From the NCBI GenBank assembly GCA_023434095.1, contig JAEYTJ010000073.1, positions 1 to 19,327 of the forward strand: a stretch of DNA of 19,327 nt. Reading direction: 5' to 3'. Each line of letters starts with the position of its first letter. Position 1 is the first letter of the stretch. The notes under the pieces are model-generated. The model did not search any database. It worked only from the letters and a program-made list of their open reading frames with translations, and was not told the DNA's origin. Shown here one piece after another: positions 7,554 to 14,169 of the stretch. This stretch comes from Pseudomonadota bacterium. GTDB taxonomy: Bacteria; Pseudomonadota; Alphaproteobacteria; Rhizobiales; Xanthobacteraceae. The position numbers and the translations under genes were made by a program.

Positions 7554-7976
7554 CGCGTGCCGGGGTTCGGGCAGCGGGAACAGCGCGTCATAGGCCCAGT
7601 TGAACACGAAGGCATAGACGAGGAAGAACACGGTCAGCGCGAGGTCCATCACGAACGCCTCGACCAGGCCGACACCGAGATACCAGGCGACGAACGGCAC
7701 GAGGGCGACGACGAGGCCGGCCTCGAACAGCACGGCGTGCAGCACGCGCAGGCGCAGTGTCTTGCGCACGGAGCCGCGCAGCCGCGCCAGCGCATGGTCG
7801 AAGCCGAGATTGAACACATAGTTCCAGCCGGCGGCGATCAGCGCCGCCCCGGCGCCCACCGCGCCCATCTCCAGCATCGGCACGCCGAACACCCACGCCC
7901 CGAGCGGGGTGATGATCGACAGGGCGATGATCTCGAAGCTGACGACGTGGCGGATGCGATCGGCGGTGCCGCGCAT
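7536..7976 (-). CDS. PACE family (AceI-like) efflux transporter
   Basis: The 146-residue product is a close match to the proteobacterial antimicrobial compound efflux family, built from a duplicated pair of two-helix units. The first repeat is DRIRHVVSFEIIALSIITPLGAWVFG (6-31) plus a helix ending WNYVFNLGFDHAL (51-63). The second is LRLRVLHAVLFEAGLVVALVP (74-94) plus FLVYAFVFNWAYDALFPLPE (118-137). The conserved membrane glutamate E15 (in SFEI), required for proton coupling in the characterised Acinetobacter AceI, is present, as is E85 in the second repeat. The family exports biocides such as chlorhexidine or, physiologically, short diamines; the substrate here is not known. The start at 7976 is fixed by GGGGAGGA just upstream. 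It lies downstream of gpmA on the same strand but behind its own candidate promoter and a hairpin. Confidence 0.92.
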   Translation of the reverse strand: MRGTADRIRHVVSFEIIALSIITPLGAWVFGVPMLEMGAVGAGAALIAAGWNYVFNLGFDHALARLRGSVRKTLRLRVLHAVLFEAGLVVALVPFVAWYLGVGLVEAFVMDLALTVFFLVYAFVFNWAYDALFPLPEPRHAAALPR

Positions 7977-8046
7977 GACGGTCCTCCCCTTTTCGTCGGG
8001 CCGTCCCGCCTGGGTTCCCGATGAGGGGGAAGTCGTCTTCACGCTG

Positions 8047-8076
8047 GTCATATGGGTCTGCTTGGATGTAGGGCAA
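8047..8076 (-). promoter_or_regulatory. Candidate promoter of the PACE efflux gene
   Basis: On the minus strand TTGCCC (8076-8071) is followed 18 nt later by TATGAC (8052-8047), each matching four of six sigma-70 consensus bases. Transcription would start near 8040, leaving a leader of about 64 nt before the ATG at 7976. It lies directly downstream of the gpmA hairpin, a sensible place for a new promoter. Confidence 0.3.
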
Positions 8077-8105
8077 GGCCGGCGCTGCCGCGAGGCGCGC
8101 CGGCC
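8077..8105 (-). terminator. Hairpin downstream of gpmA, candidate terminator
   Basis: GGCCGGCGC (8077-8085) and GCGCCGGCC (8097-8105) form a perfect 9-bp stem with an 11-nt loop, 20 nt past the end of gpmA. The T run after it on the minus strand is only two bases, so termination may be partial. A shorter repeat, GACCC-ATA-GGGTC at 8115-8127, overlaps the gpmA stop codon. Confidence 0.45.
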
Positions 8106-8125
8106 GCACGATTCGACCCATAGGG

Positions 8126-8749
8126 TCAGCCGGCGAGATCGACGACGCTCTCCACCGTCGAATCCGCCTTCAGCCGGTAGATCACGGGTGCGCCGGTGGC
8201 GAGCTCGCGCTTCATGATGCTCTCGGGCGTGTGCTTCTCCAGCACCATGATCAGCGCGCGCAGCGAATTGCCATGGGCGGCGACCAGAACCCGGTTGCCC
8301 TGCAGCACCTTGGGCAGGATCTCGGTCACGTAATAGGGCAGGGCGCGGGCGACCGTATCTTTCAGGCTCTCGCCGCCGGGCGGGGGTACGTCATAGGAGC
8401 GGCGCCAGACATGCACCTGCTCCTCGCCCCATTTGGCGCGCGCATCGTCCTTGTTGAGTCCGGAGAGGTCGCCATAGTCGCGCTCGTTCAGCGCGAGGTC
8501 GCGGATGACCGGCAGGCCGGTCTGGCCCAGCTCGGCCAGCGCGAGGTCCAGCGTCTTCTGCGCCCGCGAGAGGTTGGAGGTGAAGGCCATGTCGAACTGG
8601 TAGCCTTCCGCCTTCAGCCGGGCGCCGGCCCTCGACGCCTCCTCGACGCCCAGGGCGGTGAGGTCGGGGTCGCGCCAGCCGGTGAACAGGTTCTTCAGGT
8701 TCCACTCGCTCTGGCCGTGGCGCACGAGCACGAGAAGGCGTTCGGACAT
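8126..8749 (-). CDS. gpmA: 2,3-bisphosphoglycerate-dependent phosphoglycerate mutase
   Basis: The 207-residue enzyme interconverts 3- and 2-phosphoglycerate in glycolysis and gluconeogenesis. It shows the histidine phosphatase signature LVLVRHGQSEWN (6-17) with phospho-acceptor H11, then LFTGWRDPDLTALG (21-34), SNLSRAQKTL (58-67), the general acid region LNERDYGDLSGLNK with E89, and the second histidine H159 in VLVAAHGNSLRAL. The length is that of the shorter alphaproteobacterial GpmA, lacking the C-terminal tail of the E. coli enzyme. The start at 8749 has GGAGAA upstream; a longer in-frame start at 8794 would overlap dapB and is rejected. It begins 19 nt after the dapB stop, so dapB-gpmA is probably one transcript. 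Confidence 0.96.
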   Translation of the reverse strand: MSERLLVLVRHGQSEWNLKNLFTGWRDPDLTALGVEEASRAGARLKAEGYQFDMAFTSNLSRAQKTLDLALAELGQTGLPVIRDLALNERDYGDLSGLNKDDARAKWGEEQVHVWRRSYDVPPPGGESLKDTVARALPYYVTEILPKVLQGNRVLVAAHGNSLRALIMVLEKHTPESIMKRELATGAPVIYRLKADSTVESVVDLAG

Positions 8750-8768
8750 CGGTCGTTCTCCGGCTGGA

Positions 8769-9584
8769 TCAGAAATCGGTGAGGCCGAGCACATCGGTCA
8801 TGGAATAGAGGCCGGGCTTGCGCCCGCGTGCCCAGCGGGCGGCGGCGAGCGCGCCGCGGGCGAAGATGCCGCGATCTTCGGCCTTATGGCCGAGTTCGAT
8901 CCGCTCGCCGGCGCCGGCGAAGATCACATTGTGCTCGCCCACTACCGTGCCGCCGCGCAGCGTGGCGAATCCGATATCGCCCGGCTGACGCGGGCCGGTG
9001 TGGCCGTGCCGCGTGAACACGCCGTTCGCCTCAAGGGTCACGCCGCGCCCCTGCGCGGCGGCCTCGCCGAGCAGCAGGGCGGTGCCCGAGGGGGCGTCGA
9101 TCTTGCGGTTGTGGTGCATCTCGACGATCTCGATGTCGAAATCCTGGTCGAGCGTGCGCGCCACCCGGCGCACCAGCGCCGACAGGAGATTGACGCCGAG
9201 GCTCATATTGCCGGAGCGCACGATGGGGGCATGGCGCGCGGCGGCGGCGATCTTCGCCTCTTCCTCGGCGGAAAAGCCCGTCGTGCCGATGACATGGACG
9301 ATGCGCGCCTGCGCCGCGAAGGCGGCATAGGCGAGGCTGGCGGCGGGAATGGTGAAGTCGATCACCCCGTCGGCGGCGGCGAACAGGGGGAGCGGATCGT
9401 CCGACACTTTGAGCCCGAGGGCCGGCAGGCCGGCGAGTTCGCCGGCATCCTGGCCGAGATGCGGGCTGCCGGGCTGGTCGACCGCGCCGGCGAGGGCGAG
9501 ATCGGGCGCTTCGCTGATGGCGCGCATCAGCACCCGGCCCATGCGGCCCGAGGCTCCGACGACGACGAGCCGCATCTGTGTCAT
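8769..9584 (-). CDS. dapB: 4-hydroxy-tetrahydrodipicolinate reductase
   Basis: This enzyme reduces the DapA product with NAD(P)H in the lysine and diaminopimelate pathway. The 271-residue protein has the nucleotide-binding motif VVVGASGRMGR (7-17), VIDFTIPAASL (74-84), VIGTTGFS (98-105), and the catalytic/substrate-binding signature EMHHNRKIDAPSGTAL (155-170) with H157/H158 and K161. It continues with GFATLRGGTVVGEH (205-218) and the usual FARGALAAARW C-terminal helix. The ATG at 9584 is preceded by AAGGAGCAG. A weak minus-strand -10 (TATACC at 9619-9614) is the only promoter hint. The gene is divergent from the acetolactate synthase operon across the leader region and is followed by gpmA. 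Confidence 0.97.
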   Translation of the reverse strand: MTQMRLVVVGASGRMGRVLMRAISEAPDLALAGAVDQPGSPHLGQDAGELAGLPALGLKVSDDPLPLFAAADGVIDFTIPAASLAYAAFAAQARIVHVIGTTGFSAEEEAKIAAAARHAPIVRSGNMSLGVNLLSALVRRVARTLDQDFDIEIVEMHHNRKIDAPSGTALLLGEAAAQGRGVTLEANGVFTRHGHTGPRQPGDIGFATLRGGTVVGEHNVIFAGAGERIELGHKAEDRGIFARGALAAARWARGRKPGLYSMTDVLGLTDF

Positions 9585-9686
9585 AGGACGGCTGCTCCTT
9601 GTTGCACTGCGGGGGTATAGCGGCGTTCATCCGCCGCGAAAAGTGCGCTATTGACCTACATTCTTCGCGCCGGCATGCCCACATGC

Positions 9687-9715
9687 TTGACGCGTGCGCG
9701 CCGTCCCTGTACAGG
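9687..9715 (+). promoter_or_regulatory. Candidate promoter of the acetolactate synthase operon
   Basis: TTGACG (9687-9692) and TACAGG (9710-9715) are separated by 17 nt. The -35 is strong and the -10 matches three of six bases. Initiation near 9722 would leave about 25 nt before the leader-peptide ATG at 9747, the right scale for an attenuated transcript. The rest of the divergent gap, 9585-9686, shows no gene. Confidence 0.4.
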
Positions 9716-9746
9716 TCGCGCAACTTTACGAAGGAGCGGCGCCAGA

Positions 9747-9803
9747 ATGCGCAAGATTATTACCCTTATCGTAGGACGGCGCGTCGCCGCGGGACTGGCC
9801 TAA
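9747..9803 (+). CDS. Branched-chain amino acid leader peptide of the ilv attenuator
   Basis: A short reading frame of 18 codons encodes MRKIITLIVGRRVAAGLA. It starts at an ATG with AAGGAG 10 nt upstream and stops at TAA 9801. Codons 4-9 are Ile-Ile-Thr-Leu-Ile-Val, with a further Val at 13 and Leu at 17, so eight of 18 residues are Ile, Leu, Val or the isoleucine precursor Thr. It is followed after 30 nt by an intrinsic terminator and then by the acetolactate synthase large-subunit gene, which is the classic arrangement of transcription attenuation. By analogy with known ilv leaders, ribosome stalling at uncharged Ile/Leu/Val tRNAs would favour read-through. Stalling is inference; the frame, ribosome binding site and terminator are seen directly. 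Confidence 0.82.
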   Translation: MRKIITLIVGRRVAAGLA

Positions 9804-9849
9804 CGGCCGCCCCGCCCAACGGTGACGCGCGACGGGCCCCTGACGGGGC
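9779..9849 (+). promoter_or_regulatory. Alternative RNA stems of the ilv attenuator
   Basis: Two further pairings compete around the terminator. GCGCGTCGCC (9779-9788, in the leader-peptide codons) can pair with GGTGACGCGC (9821-9830) in a 10-bp stem with one G-U, enclosing a small GGCC-TAAC-GGCC hairpin (9797-9808) at the stop codon. GCCCCG (9809-9814) can pair with CGGGGC (9844-9849), which would break the terminator stem and act as antiterminator. A ribosome ending at 9803 would cover 9809-9814 and leave the terminator free. The pairings are seen by eye and the regulatory logic is inferred. Confidence 0.45.
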
Positions 9850-9860
9850 CTTTTGATTTT
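9834..9860 (+). terminator. Intrinsic terminator of the ilv leader (attenuator)
   Basis: GGCCCC (9835-9840), loop TGAC, GGGGCC (9845-9850), then TTTTGATTTT (9851-9860): a GC-rich stem directly followed by a T-rich tract. It lies 30 nt after the leader-peptide stop and 65 nt before the large-subunit start, so it must be bypassed for the operon to be expressed. Confidence 0.85.
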
Positions 9861-9924
9861 CTGGCCCTCCCTCGGGCCGTTCCGAAACGACGCAAGACAC
9901 GACGAGCGTGGAAGGAAAAAGACC

Positions 9925-11685
9925 ATGATGCGCGAGATGACCGGCGCCGAAATGGTGATGCAGGCCCTGATCGACCAGGGCGTCGAGCACATGTTCGGCT
10001 ATCCCGGCGGCGCGGTGCTGCCGATCTATGACGCCATGTTCCACCAGAACCAGGTGAAGCACATTCTCGTGCGGCACGAGCAGGGGGCGGTGCACATGGC
10101 GGAGGGCTATGCCCGCTCCTCCGGCAAGGTCGGCGTGGTGCTCGTCACCTCCGGTCCCGGCGCCACCAACGCGGTGACCGGCCTCACCGACGCGCTGCTC
10201 GATTCCATTCCGCTCGTCTGCATCACCGGCCAGGTGCCGACCCATCTCATCGGTTCGGACGCCTTCCAGGAATGCGACACGGTCGGCATCACCCGGCCCT
10301 GCACCAAGCACAATTATCTCGTCCGCGACGTCAACGACCTCGCCCGCGTCATGCACGAGGCGTTCTACGTCGCCCAGAACGGCCGTCCGGGTCCGGTGGT
10401 GGTCGACATCCCGAAGGACGTGCAGTTCGCCAAGGGCATGTATGTCGGGCCGGAGAACATCCAGCACCGCACCTATCAGCCGCGCCTGAAGGGCGACCCG
10501 GAGAAGATCAAGACGGCGATCGAGATGCTGGCCAAGGCCAAGCGCCCGATCCTCTACACCGGCGGCGGCGTCATCAATTCCGGTCCCGAGGCGAGCCGCC
10601 TGCTGCGCGAATTCGCGCGCCTGTCCGGCTATCCCGTCACCTCGACGCTGATGGGGCTCGGCGCTTTCCCGGCCTCGGACAAGCAGTGGCTGGGCATGCT
10701 GGGCATGCACGGCACCTATGAGGCGAACATGGCGATGCATGATTGCGACGTCATGGTCTGCATCGGCGCGCGCTTCGACGACCGCATCACCGGCCGCGTC
10801 GACGCCTTCTCGCCGGATTCGAGGAAGATCCACATCGACATCGATCCGTCCTCGATCAACAAGAATATCAAGGTCGACCTGCCCATCATCGGCGACGTGA
10901 AGCATGTGCTGGAAGACATGCTGACCATGTGGCGCGCCATGAAGGCGGAGCCCGACCGGCGGGCGCTCGCCGGCTGGTGGGGCCAGATCGACAAGTGGCG
11001 GGCCCGCAAGTCGCTGGCCTTCACGCCCTCCGACCGCATCATCAAGCCGCAGCAGGCGGTGAAGGCGCTGTACAATTCGGTGAAGGACAAGGACGTCTAC
11101 ATCACCACCGAAGTCGGCCAGCACCAGATGTGGGCGGCGCAGCACTTCCATTTCGAGGAGCCCAACCGCTGGATGACCTCCGGCGGCCTCGGCACCATGG
11201 GCTATGGCCTGCCGGCGGCGATCGGCGCGCAGGTGGCGCATCCCGAGAGCCTCGTCATCGACATCGCCGGCGAAGCCTCGATCCAGATGTGCCTGCAGGA
11301 GCTTTCCACCGCGCTGCAGTTCGACCTGCCGGTCAAGATCTTCGTGCTGAACAACGAGTACATGGGCATGGTGCGCCAGTGGCAGGACCTGCTGCATGGC
11401 GGGCGGTACTCGCACTCCTACTCGGAGTCGCTGCCGGACTTCGTCAAGCTGGCGGAAGCCTATGGCGGCGTCGGCATTCGCTGCTCCAACCCGGCCGATC
11501 TCGACGGGGCGATCCACGAGATGATCTCGGTGAACCGCCCGGTGCTGTTCGACTGCCTGGTGGACAAGACCGAGAACGTGCTGCCCATGATTCCCTCGGG
11601 CAAGCCGCACAACGAGATGATCATGCCCGATCATCCCGAGGCGCTCGACGACGCCATCGACGAGGAAGGCAAGATGCTGGTGTGA
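9925..11685 (+). CDS. ilvI: Acetolactate synthase, large (catalytic) subunit
   Basis: The thiamine-diphosphate enzyme condenses two pyruvates to acetolactate, or pyruvate with 2-oxobutyrate, the first common step of valine, leucine and isoleucine synthesis. The 586-residue protein starts MMREMTGAEMVMQAL. It shows GYPGGAVLPIYD (25-36), the catalytic glutamate E52 in VRHEQGAVHMAEG, the central FAD-binding domain, and the ThDP/Mg motif that begins at G449-E450-A451 and ends in the LNNEYMGMVRQWQ stretch. The start is at 9925 (or the adjacent ATG at 9928), behind AAGGA; frames extending upstream would run into the terminator. Expression is probably controlled by the attenuator just upstream. The small-subunit gene follows after 150 nt. 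It can equally be named ilvB. Confidence 0.96.
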   Translation: MMREMTGAEMVMQALIDQGVEHMFGYPGGAVLPIYDAMFHQNQVKHILVRHEQGAVHMAEGYARSSGKVGVVLVTSGPGATNAVTGLTDALLDSIPLVCITGQVPTHLIGSDAFQECDTVGITRPCTKHNYLVRDVNDLARVMHEAFYVAQNGRPGPVVVDIPKDVQFAKGMYVGPENIQHRTYQPRLKGDPEKIKTAIEMLAKAKRPILYTGGGVINSGPEASRLLREFARLSGYPVTSTLMGLGAFPASDKQWLGMLGMHGTYEANMAMHDCDVMVCIGARFDDRITGRVDAFSPDSRKIHIDIDPSSINKNIKVDLPIIGDVKHVLEDMLTMWRAMKAEPDRRALAGWWGQIDKWRARKSLAFTPSDRIIKPQQAVKALYNSVKDKDVYITTEVGQHQMWAAQHFHFEEPNRWMTSGGLGTMGYGLPAAIGAQVAHPESLVIDIAGEASIQMCLQELSTALQFDLPVKIFVLNNEYMGMVRQWQDLLHGGRYSHSYSESLPDFVKLAEAYGGVGIRCSNPADLDGAIHEMISVNRPVLFDCLVDKTENVLPMIPSGKPHNEMIMPDHPEALDDAIDEEGKMLV

Positions 11686-11716
11686 GGTCGGTCTTCGCCA
11701 CCTCCGCTTTCCGCCC

Positions 11717-11786
11717 TCATCCCCGGGCTTGCCCCGGGGACCCGGTGAAGCCGAAATCCGGGTGGCCGGGTCAAGCCCGGCCATGA
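11717..11786. repeat. Double-hairpin palindromic repeat between the two ilv subunit genes
   Basis: Two GC-rich palindromes lie in tandem. CCCCGGG (11721-11727) pairs with CCCGGGG (11733-11739). TGGCCGGG (11763-11770) pairs with CCCGGCCA (11776-11783). The block begins CTCATCCCCGGGCTTGCC, and its second half carries a GGCCGGG/CCCGGCC core that recurs at the hairpin after ilvC. The form resembles short dispersed intergenic repeats of rhizobial-type genomes; family membership is inferred. It fills most of the 150-nt gap and could shape the mRNA between the two cistrons. Confidence 0.55.
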
Positions 11787-11835
11787 GGAACGGTTGATCT
11801 TCCGCCTTTCAGCAGCCCCCTTTTCAGAGTGCCCC

Positions 11836-12351
11836 ATGCCTCCCGTCAACGAGCCCGCCGAGCGCCACACCCTCTCCATGCTGGTCGATAACGAGCCGGG
11901 CGTGCTTGCCCGTATCGTCGGCCTGTTTTCCGGGCGCGGCTACAACATCGACAGCCTGACCGTCTCCGAGGTCAGCCACGCCTCGCACCTGTCGCGCATC
12001 ACCGTGGTGACCACGGGCGCGCCGCCGATCATCGAGCAGATCAAGAGCCAGCTCGACCGGCTCGTGCCGGTGCACCGGGTGGTGGACCTCACCGTGGTCG
12101 GCAAGTCGGTGGAGCGCGAACTGGCGCTGATCAAGGTGCGCGGCAAGGGCGAAATCCGGCAGGAGGCGCTGCTGATCGCCGACAGTTTCCGTGCCCGCAC
12201 CGTCGACACGACGCTGGAGAGCTTCGTATTCGAGATCACCGGCAAGCCGGAGAAGATCGACCAGTTCGTCTCGCTGCTGGAGCCGCTCGGCCTCGTCGAG
12301 GTCTCGCGTACCGGCGTCGCCGCCATCGGCCGCGGCGCCGAGGGGATGTGA
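11836..12351 (+). CDS. ilvH: Acetolactate synthase, small (regulatory) subunit
   Basis: The 171-residue regulatory subunit activates the large subunit and gives valine feedback inhibition. The N-terminal ACT domain (about 10-85) has HTLSMLVDNEPGVLARIVGLF and RGYNIDSLTV, with the glycines that bind valine in the family. The second half has RELALIKVRGKGEIRQEAL and FVFEITGKPEKIDQFVSLLEPLG followed by EVSRTGVAAIGRG, as expected for the C-terminal regulatory domain. I chose the ATG at 11836; an in-frame TTG at 11794 adds a non-conserved tail that reads into the repeat. The ribosome binding site is weak (AGAG). It lies downstream of the catalytic subunit gene and converges on the DUF924 gene. Also called ilvN. 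Confidence 0.96.
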   Translation: MPPVNEPAERHTLSMLVDNEPGVLARIVGLFSGRGYNIDSLTVSEVSHASHLSRITVVTTGAPPIIEQIKSQLDRLVPVHRVVDLTVVGKSVERELALIKVRGKGEIRQEALLIADSFRARTVDTTLESFVFEITGKPEKIDQFVSLLEPLGLVEVSRTGVAAIGRGAEGM

Positions 12352-12377
12352 GGCTCGCAGGCGCTCCTGTGATGACC

Positions 12378-12403
12378 GGCGCGGCGGCTCGTCCTGCCGC
12401 GCC
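12378..12403. terminator. Hairpin between convergent ilvH and DUF924 genes
   Basis: GGCGCGGC (12378-12385) pairs perfectly with GCCGCGCC (12396-12403), and two more pairs (12386-12387 with 12394-12395) close a 6-nt loop. It sits in the 60-nt gap between two stop codons facing each other, where a bidirectional terminator is expected, but neither side carries a T tract. Confidence 0.42.
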
Positions 12404-12411
12404 CGCCGCCT

Positions 12412-12972
12412 TCAGCCGGCGAAGCCGCCGGCCTTGAGAAAGGCGTGCTCTTCCTCCGACGTGGCGCGGCCCAGCACCGGGTTGCGATGCGGGAAGCGGC
12501 CGAAATCACGGATGATGTCGTGATGGATGACGGCGTGGTGCACGCCCTCGTCGTCGCCCGCGGCCTCGCAGAGCGCGACGCAGCGCTGCTGGTCCGCGAG
12601 ATCCTCCGAGTGCATGAACGGCACGTAAAAGAAGCGCCGCTCCGGCAGGTCGAAGGCGCGGTCGAAGCCGCGCGCAAGGGCGGCGTCAGCGATGGCGCGC
12701 GCCTGCGCATCGGTGGCGAAGGCGCGCGAGGAGCCGCGGAACAGGTTGCGCGGGAACTGGTCGAGCAGCAGGATCAGCGCGTAGCAGCCGTCCGGCGTCT
12801 CCTCCCATTCGCGAAGCTCCCCGGCCGCAGCGGCCTCGTGGGCGGCGAGGAACCGCGTGCGGATGGCGGCGTCGAAGGCGTCGTCCTTGGCGAACCAGCG
12901 GTCCGGCCCGGCTTCGCGCCAGAAGGCGATGACCTCATCGGCCGTGGGGACGCTCGCATTCGGCAGGGTCAT
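12412..12972 (-). CDS. DUF924 family protein
   Basis: The 186-residue product is a typical DUF924 member, an all-helical family with a TPR-like fold and no assigned reaction. Conserved segments visible are EVIAFWREAGPDRWFAKDDAFD (13-34), IRTRFLAAHEAAAAGELREWE, LILLLDQFPRNLFRGSSRAFATDAQAR in the centre, FFYVPFMHSEDLADQ, and the C-terminal VIHHDIIRDFGRFPHRN. The ATG at 12972 fits the family N-terminus; the in-frame sequence further upstream is proline- and arginine-rich and lies in the divergent intergenic region. It converges on ilvH and diverges from the EamA transporter gene, so it is probably monocistronic. Confidence 0.9.
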   Translation of the reverse strand: MTLPNASVPTADEVIAFWREAGPDRWFAKDDAFDAAIRTRFLAAHEAAAAGELREWEETPDGCYALILLLDQFPRNLFRGSSRAFATDAQARAIADAALARGFDRAFDLPERRFFYVPFMHSEDLADQQRCVALCEAAGDDEGVHHAVIHHDIIRDFGRFPHRNPVLGRATSEEEHAFLKAGGFAG

Positions 12973-13063
12973 GGCGGGGGCTCCGTTTCTGTCGACATGC
13001 CCGGATAGGACGTCGAGAGGGCGGGAGTCGAGCCCCACGCCCGTGCTGCGTTGCACACGAATT

Positions 13064-13131
13064 CTTGGCCTGTCCGGCCAAGCCGTGTGAAGATGGTGTC
13101 TCGCGGGGTGCGTCGCGGCGCCTCGCGCCGC
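13064..13131. repeat. Two inverted repeats upstream of the EamA gene
   Basis: In the 190-nt gap between the divergent DUF924 and EamA genes there are two perfect 7-bp inverted repeats: CTTGGCC (13064-13070) with GGCCAAG (13076-13082), and GCGGCGC (13115-13121) with GCGCCGC (13125-13131). They could be an operator and a leader hairpin, or chance in GC-rich DNA. I see no clear promoter hexamers. Confidence 0.3.
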
Positions 13132-13162
13132 TGCCGCGCGGGAGCGACGGAGGCGTGGGAAC

Positions 13163-14101
13163 GTGAGCGAGCGTGCAGGCGTGGTGCCGGCGGCGGCAGG
13201 CAAGCCGCTGTGGCTGATGGCGGCGCCATTCGTCTTCCTGCTGCTCTGGTCGGGCGGCTTCGCGGTGGCCAAGGTCGGCATCCTCTTCACCGGGCCGTTC
13301 ACCCTGCTCGCCTGGCGTTACGGGCTGGTGCTGGCGGTGCTGCTGCCACTGCTCGCCTGGTTCCGACCGCCGCTGCCGCGCCGGCCACGGGCCTATGTCG
13401 ACCTCGCTGTGGTCGGCTTCCTCATCCAGGTGCTGTATTTCAACCTGAGCTACTTCGCCTTCATGTTCGGCATATCGGCGGGAGCGCTGGCGATCATCGT
13501 CTCGCTGCAGCCGATCGTGGTCGGGCTGGTGGCGCCGGTCTTCACCGGCGAGCGGGTGGGGGCGCTGCGCTGGATCGGCCTGCTGCTCGGCCTCGCCGGA
13601 GCGGCGCTGGTGATCGCCTCGCGCTCGGCGGTCGAGGTGACCTCGCCCGGCGTGGTGCTGCTGGCGGTAGGCGCGTTGCTCGCCATGTGTGCCGGGGCGC
13701 TCTACGAGAAGCGCTTCGGCGCGCCGCAGCATCCGCTGGTGTCCAATTCGGTGCAATGCGTGGTCGGGTTTGCCTGCACCCTGCCGCTGGCGCTGCTGCT
13801 GGAGGACGGCCATGTGGCCTGGTCGCCCACCTTCGCCGCGGTGCTGGCCTATCTGGTCATCGGCAACTCGCTCATCGCCATCTCGCTCTACCTCGCCATG
13901 ATCCGCGCCGGCGAGGTGGCGAAGGTTTCGGCGCTGTTCTTCCTGGTGCCGCCCACCACGGCGCTGATCGCCTGGGGGCTGATCGGCGAGGAAATGCCGC
14001 CGCTCGCCTGGGCGGGCATGGTGCTGGCGGCCGGCGGCGTTTCGCTGGCCTCGCTCTCTCGCATTCCATGGACCTACCGGCTCCGCCGCCGCGTCCGCTG
14101 A
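13163..14101 (+). CDS. EamA (drug/metabolite transporter superfamily) permease
   Basis: The 312-residue product has about ten hydrophobic helices and an internal duplication typical of two EamA domains. The first repeat begins PFVFLLLWSGGFAVAKVGILFTGP, the pattern at the head of DMT permeases. Its end carries GALAIIVSLQPIVVGLVAPVFTGERVGALRWIGLLLGLAGAALV. The second repeat ends LFFLVPPTTALIAWGLIGEEMPPLAWAGMVLAAGGV. Such inner-membrane carriers often export amino acids or metabolites; the substrate cannot be told. The GTG start at 13163 has GGAGG nine nt upstream. The gene ends 68 nt before the TetR-family gene, whose promoter and operator lie immediately past its stop. Confidence 0.9.
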   Translation: MSERAGVVPAAAGKPLWLMAAPFVFLLLWSGGFAVAKVGILFTGPFTLLAWRYGLVLAVLLPLLAWFRPPLPRRPRAYVDLAVVGFLIQVLYFNLSYFAFMFGISAGALAIIVSLQPIVVGLVAPVFTGERVGALRWIGLLLGLAGAALVIASRSAVEVTSPGVVLLAVGALLAMCAGALYEKRFGAPQHPLVSNSVQCVVGFACTLPLALLLEDGHVAWSPTFAAVLAYLVIGNSLIAISLYLAMIRAGEVAKVSALFFLVPPTTALIAWGLIGEEMPPLAWAGMVLAAGGVSLASLSRIPWTYRLRRRVR

Positions 14102-14139
14102 CGTCGCTTGCGCCCAGCGGGGCACTCCTGTAGAGGGAA

Positions 14140-14157
14140 CCGTAACGTACGGTACGG
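14140..14157. promoter_or_regulatory. Near-perfect 18-bp palindrome, probable TetR operator
   Basis: CCGTAACGTACGGTACGG reads the same on the other strand except for one symmetric mismatch pair (positions 6 and 13). It ends 12 nt before the start codon of the TetR-family gene. Size, symmetry and place fit an autoregulatory TetR operator. A poor hexamer pair, TTGCGC (14108-14113) and TAGAGG (14131-14136) with a 17-nt spacer, would put transcription start inside the palindrome. Confidence 0.58.
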
Positions 14158-14169
14158 ACCTCTTGGCGC

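Noticed and set aside
9747..9803. Possibility that the 18-codon frame is random
   Set aside because: A good ribosome binding site, Ile/Leu/Val enrichment, a nearby intrinsic terminator and position before acetolactate synthase together make chance unlikely, so it is kept as a leader peptide.
9766..11784. 672-residue open frame on the minus strand opposite the acetolactate synthase large subunit
   Set aside because: It is histidine/arginine/aspartate-rich shadow sequence produced by GC-rich codon bias opposite a strongly conserved gene, and it shows no domain motif.
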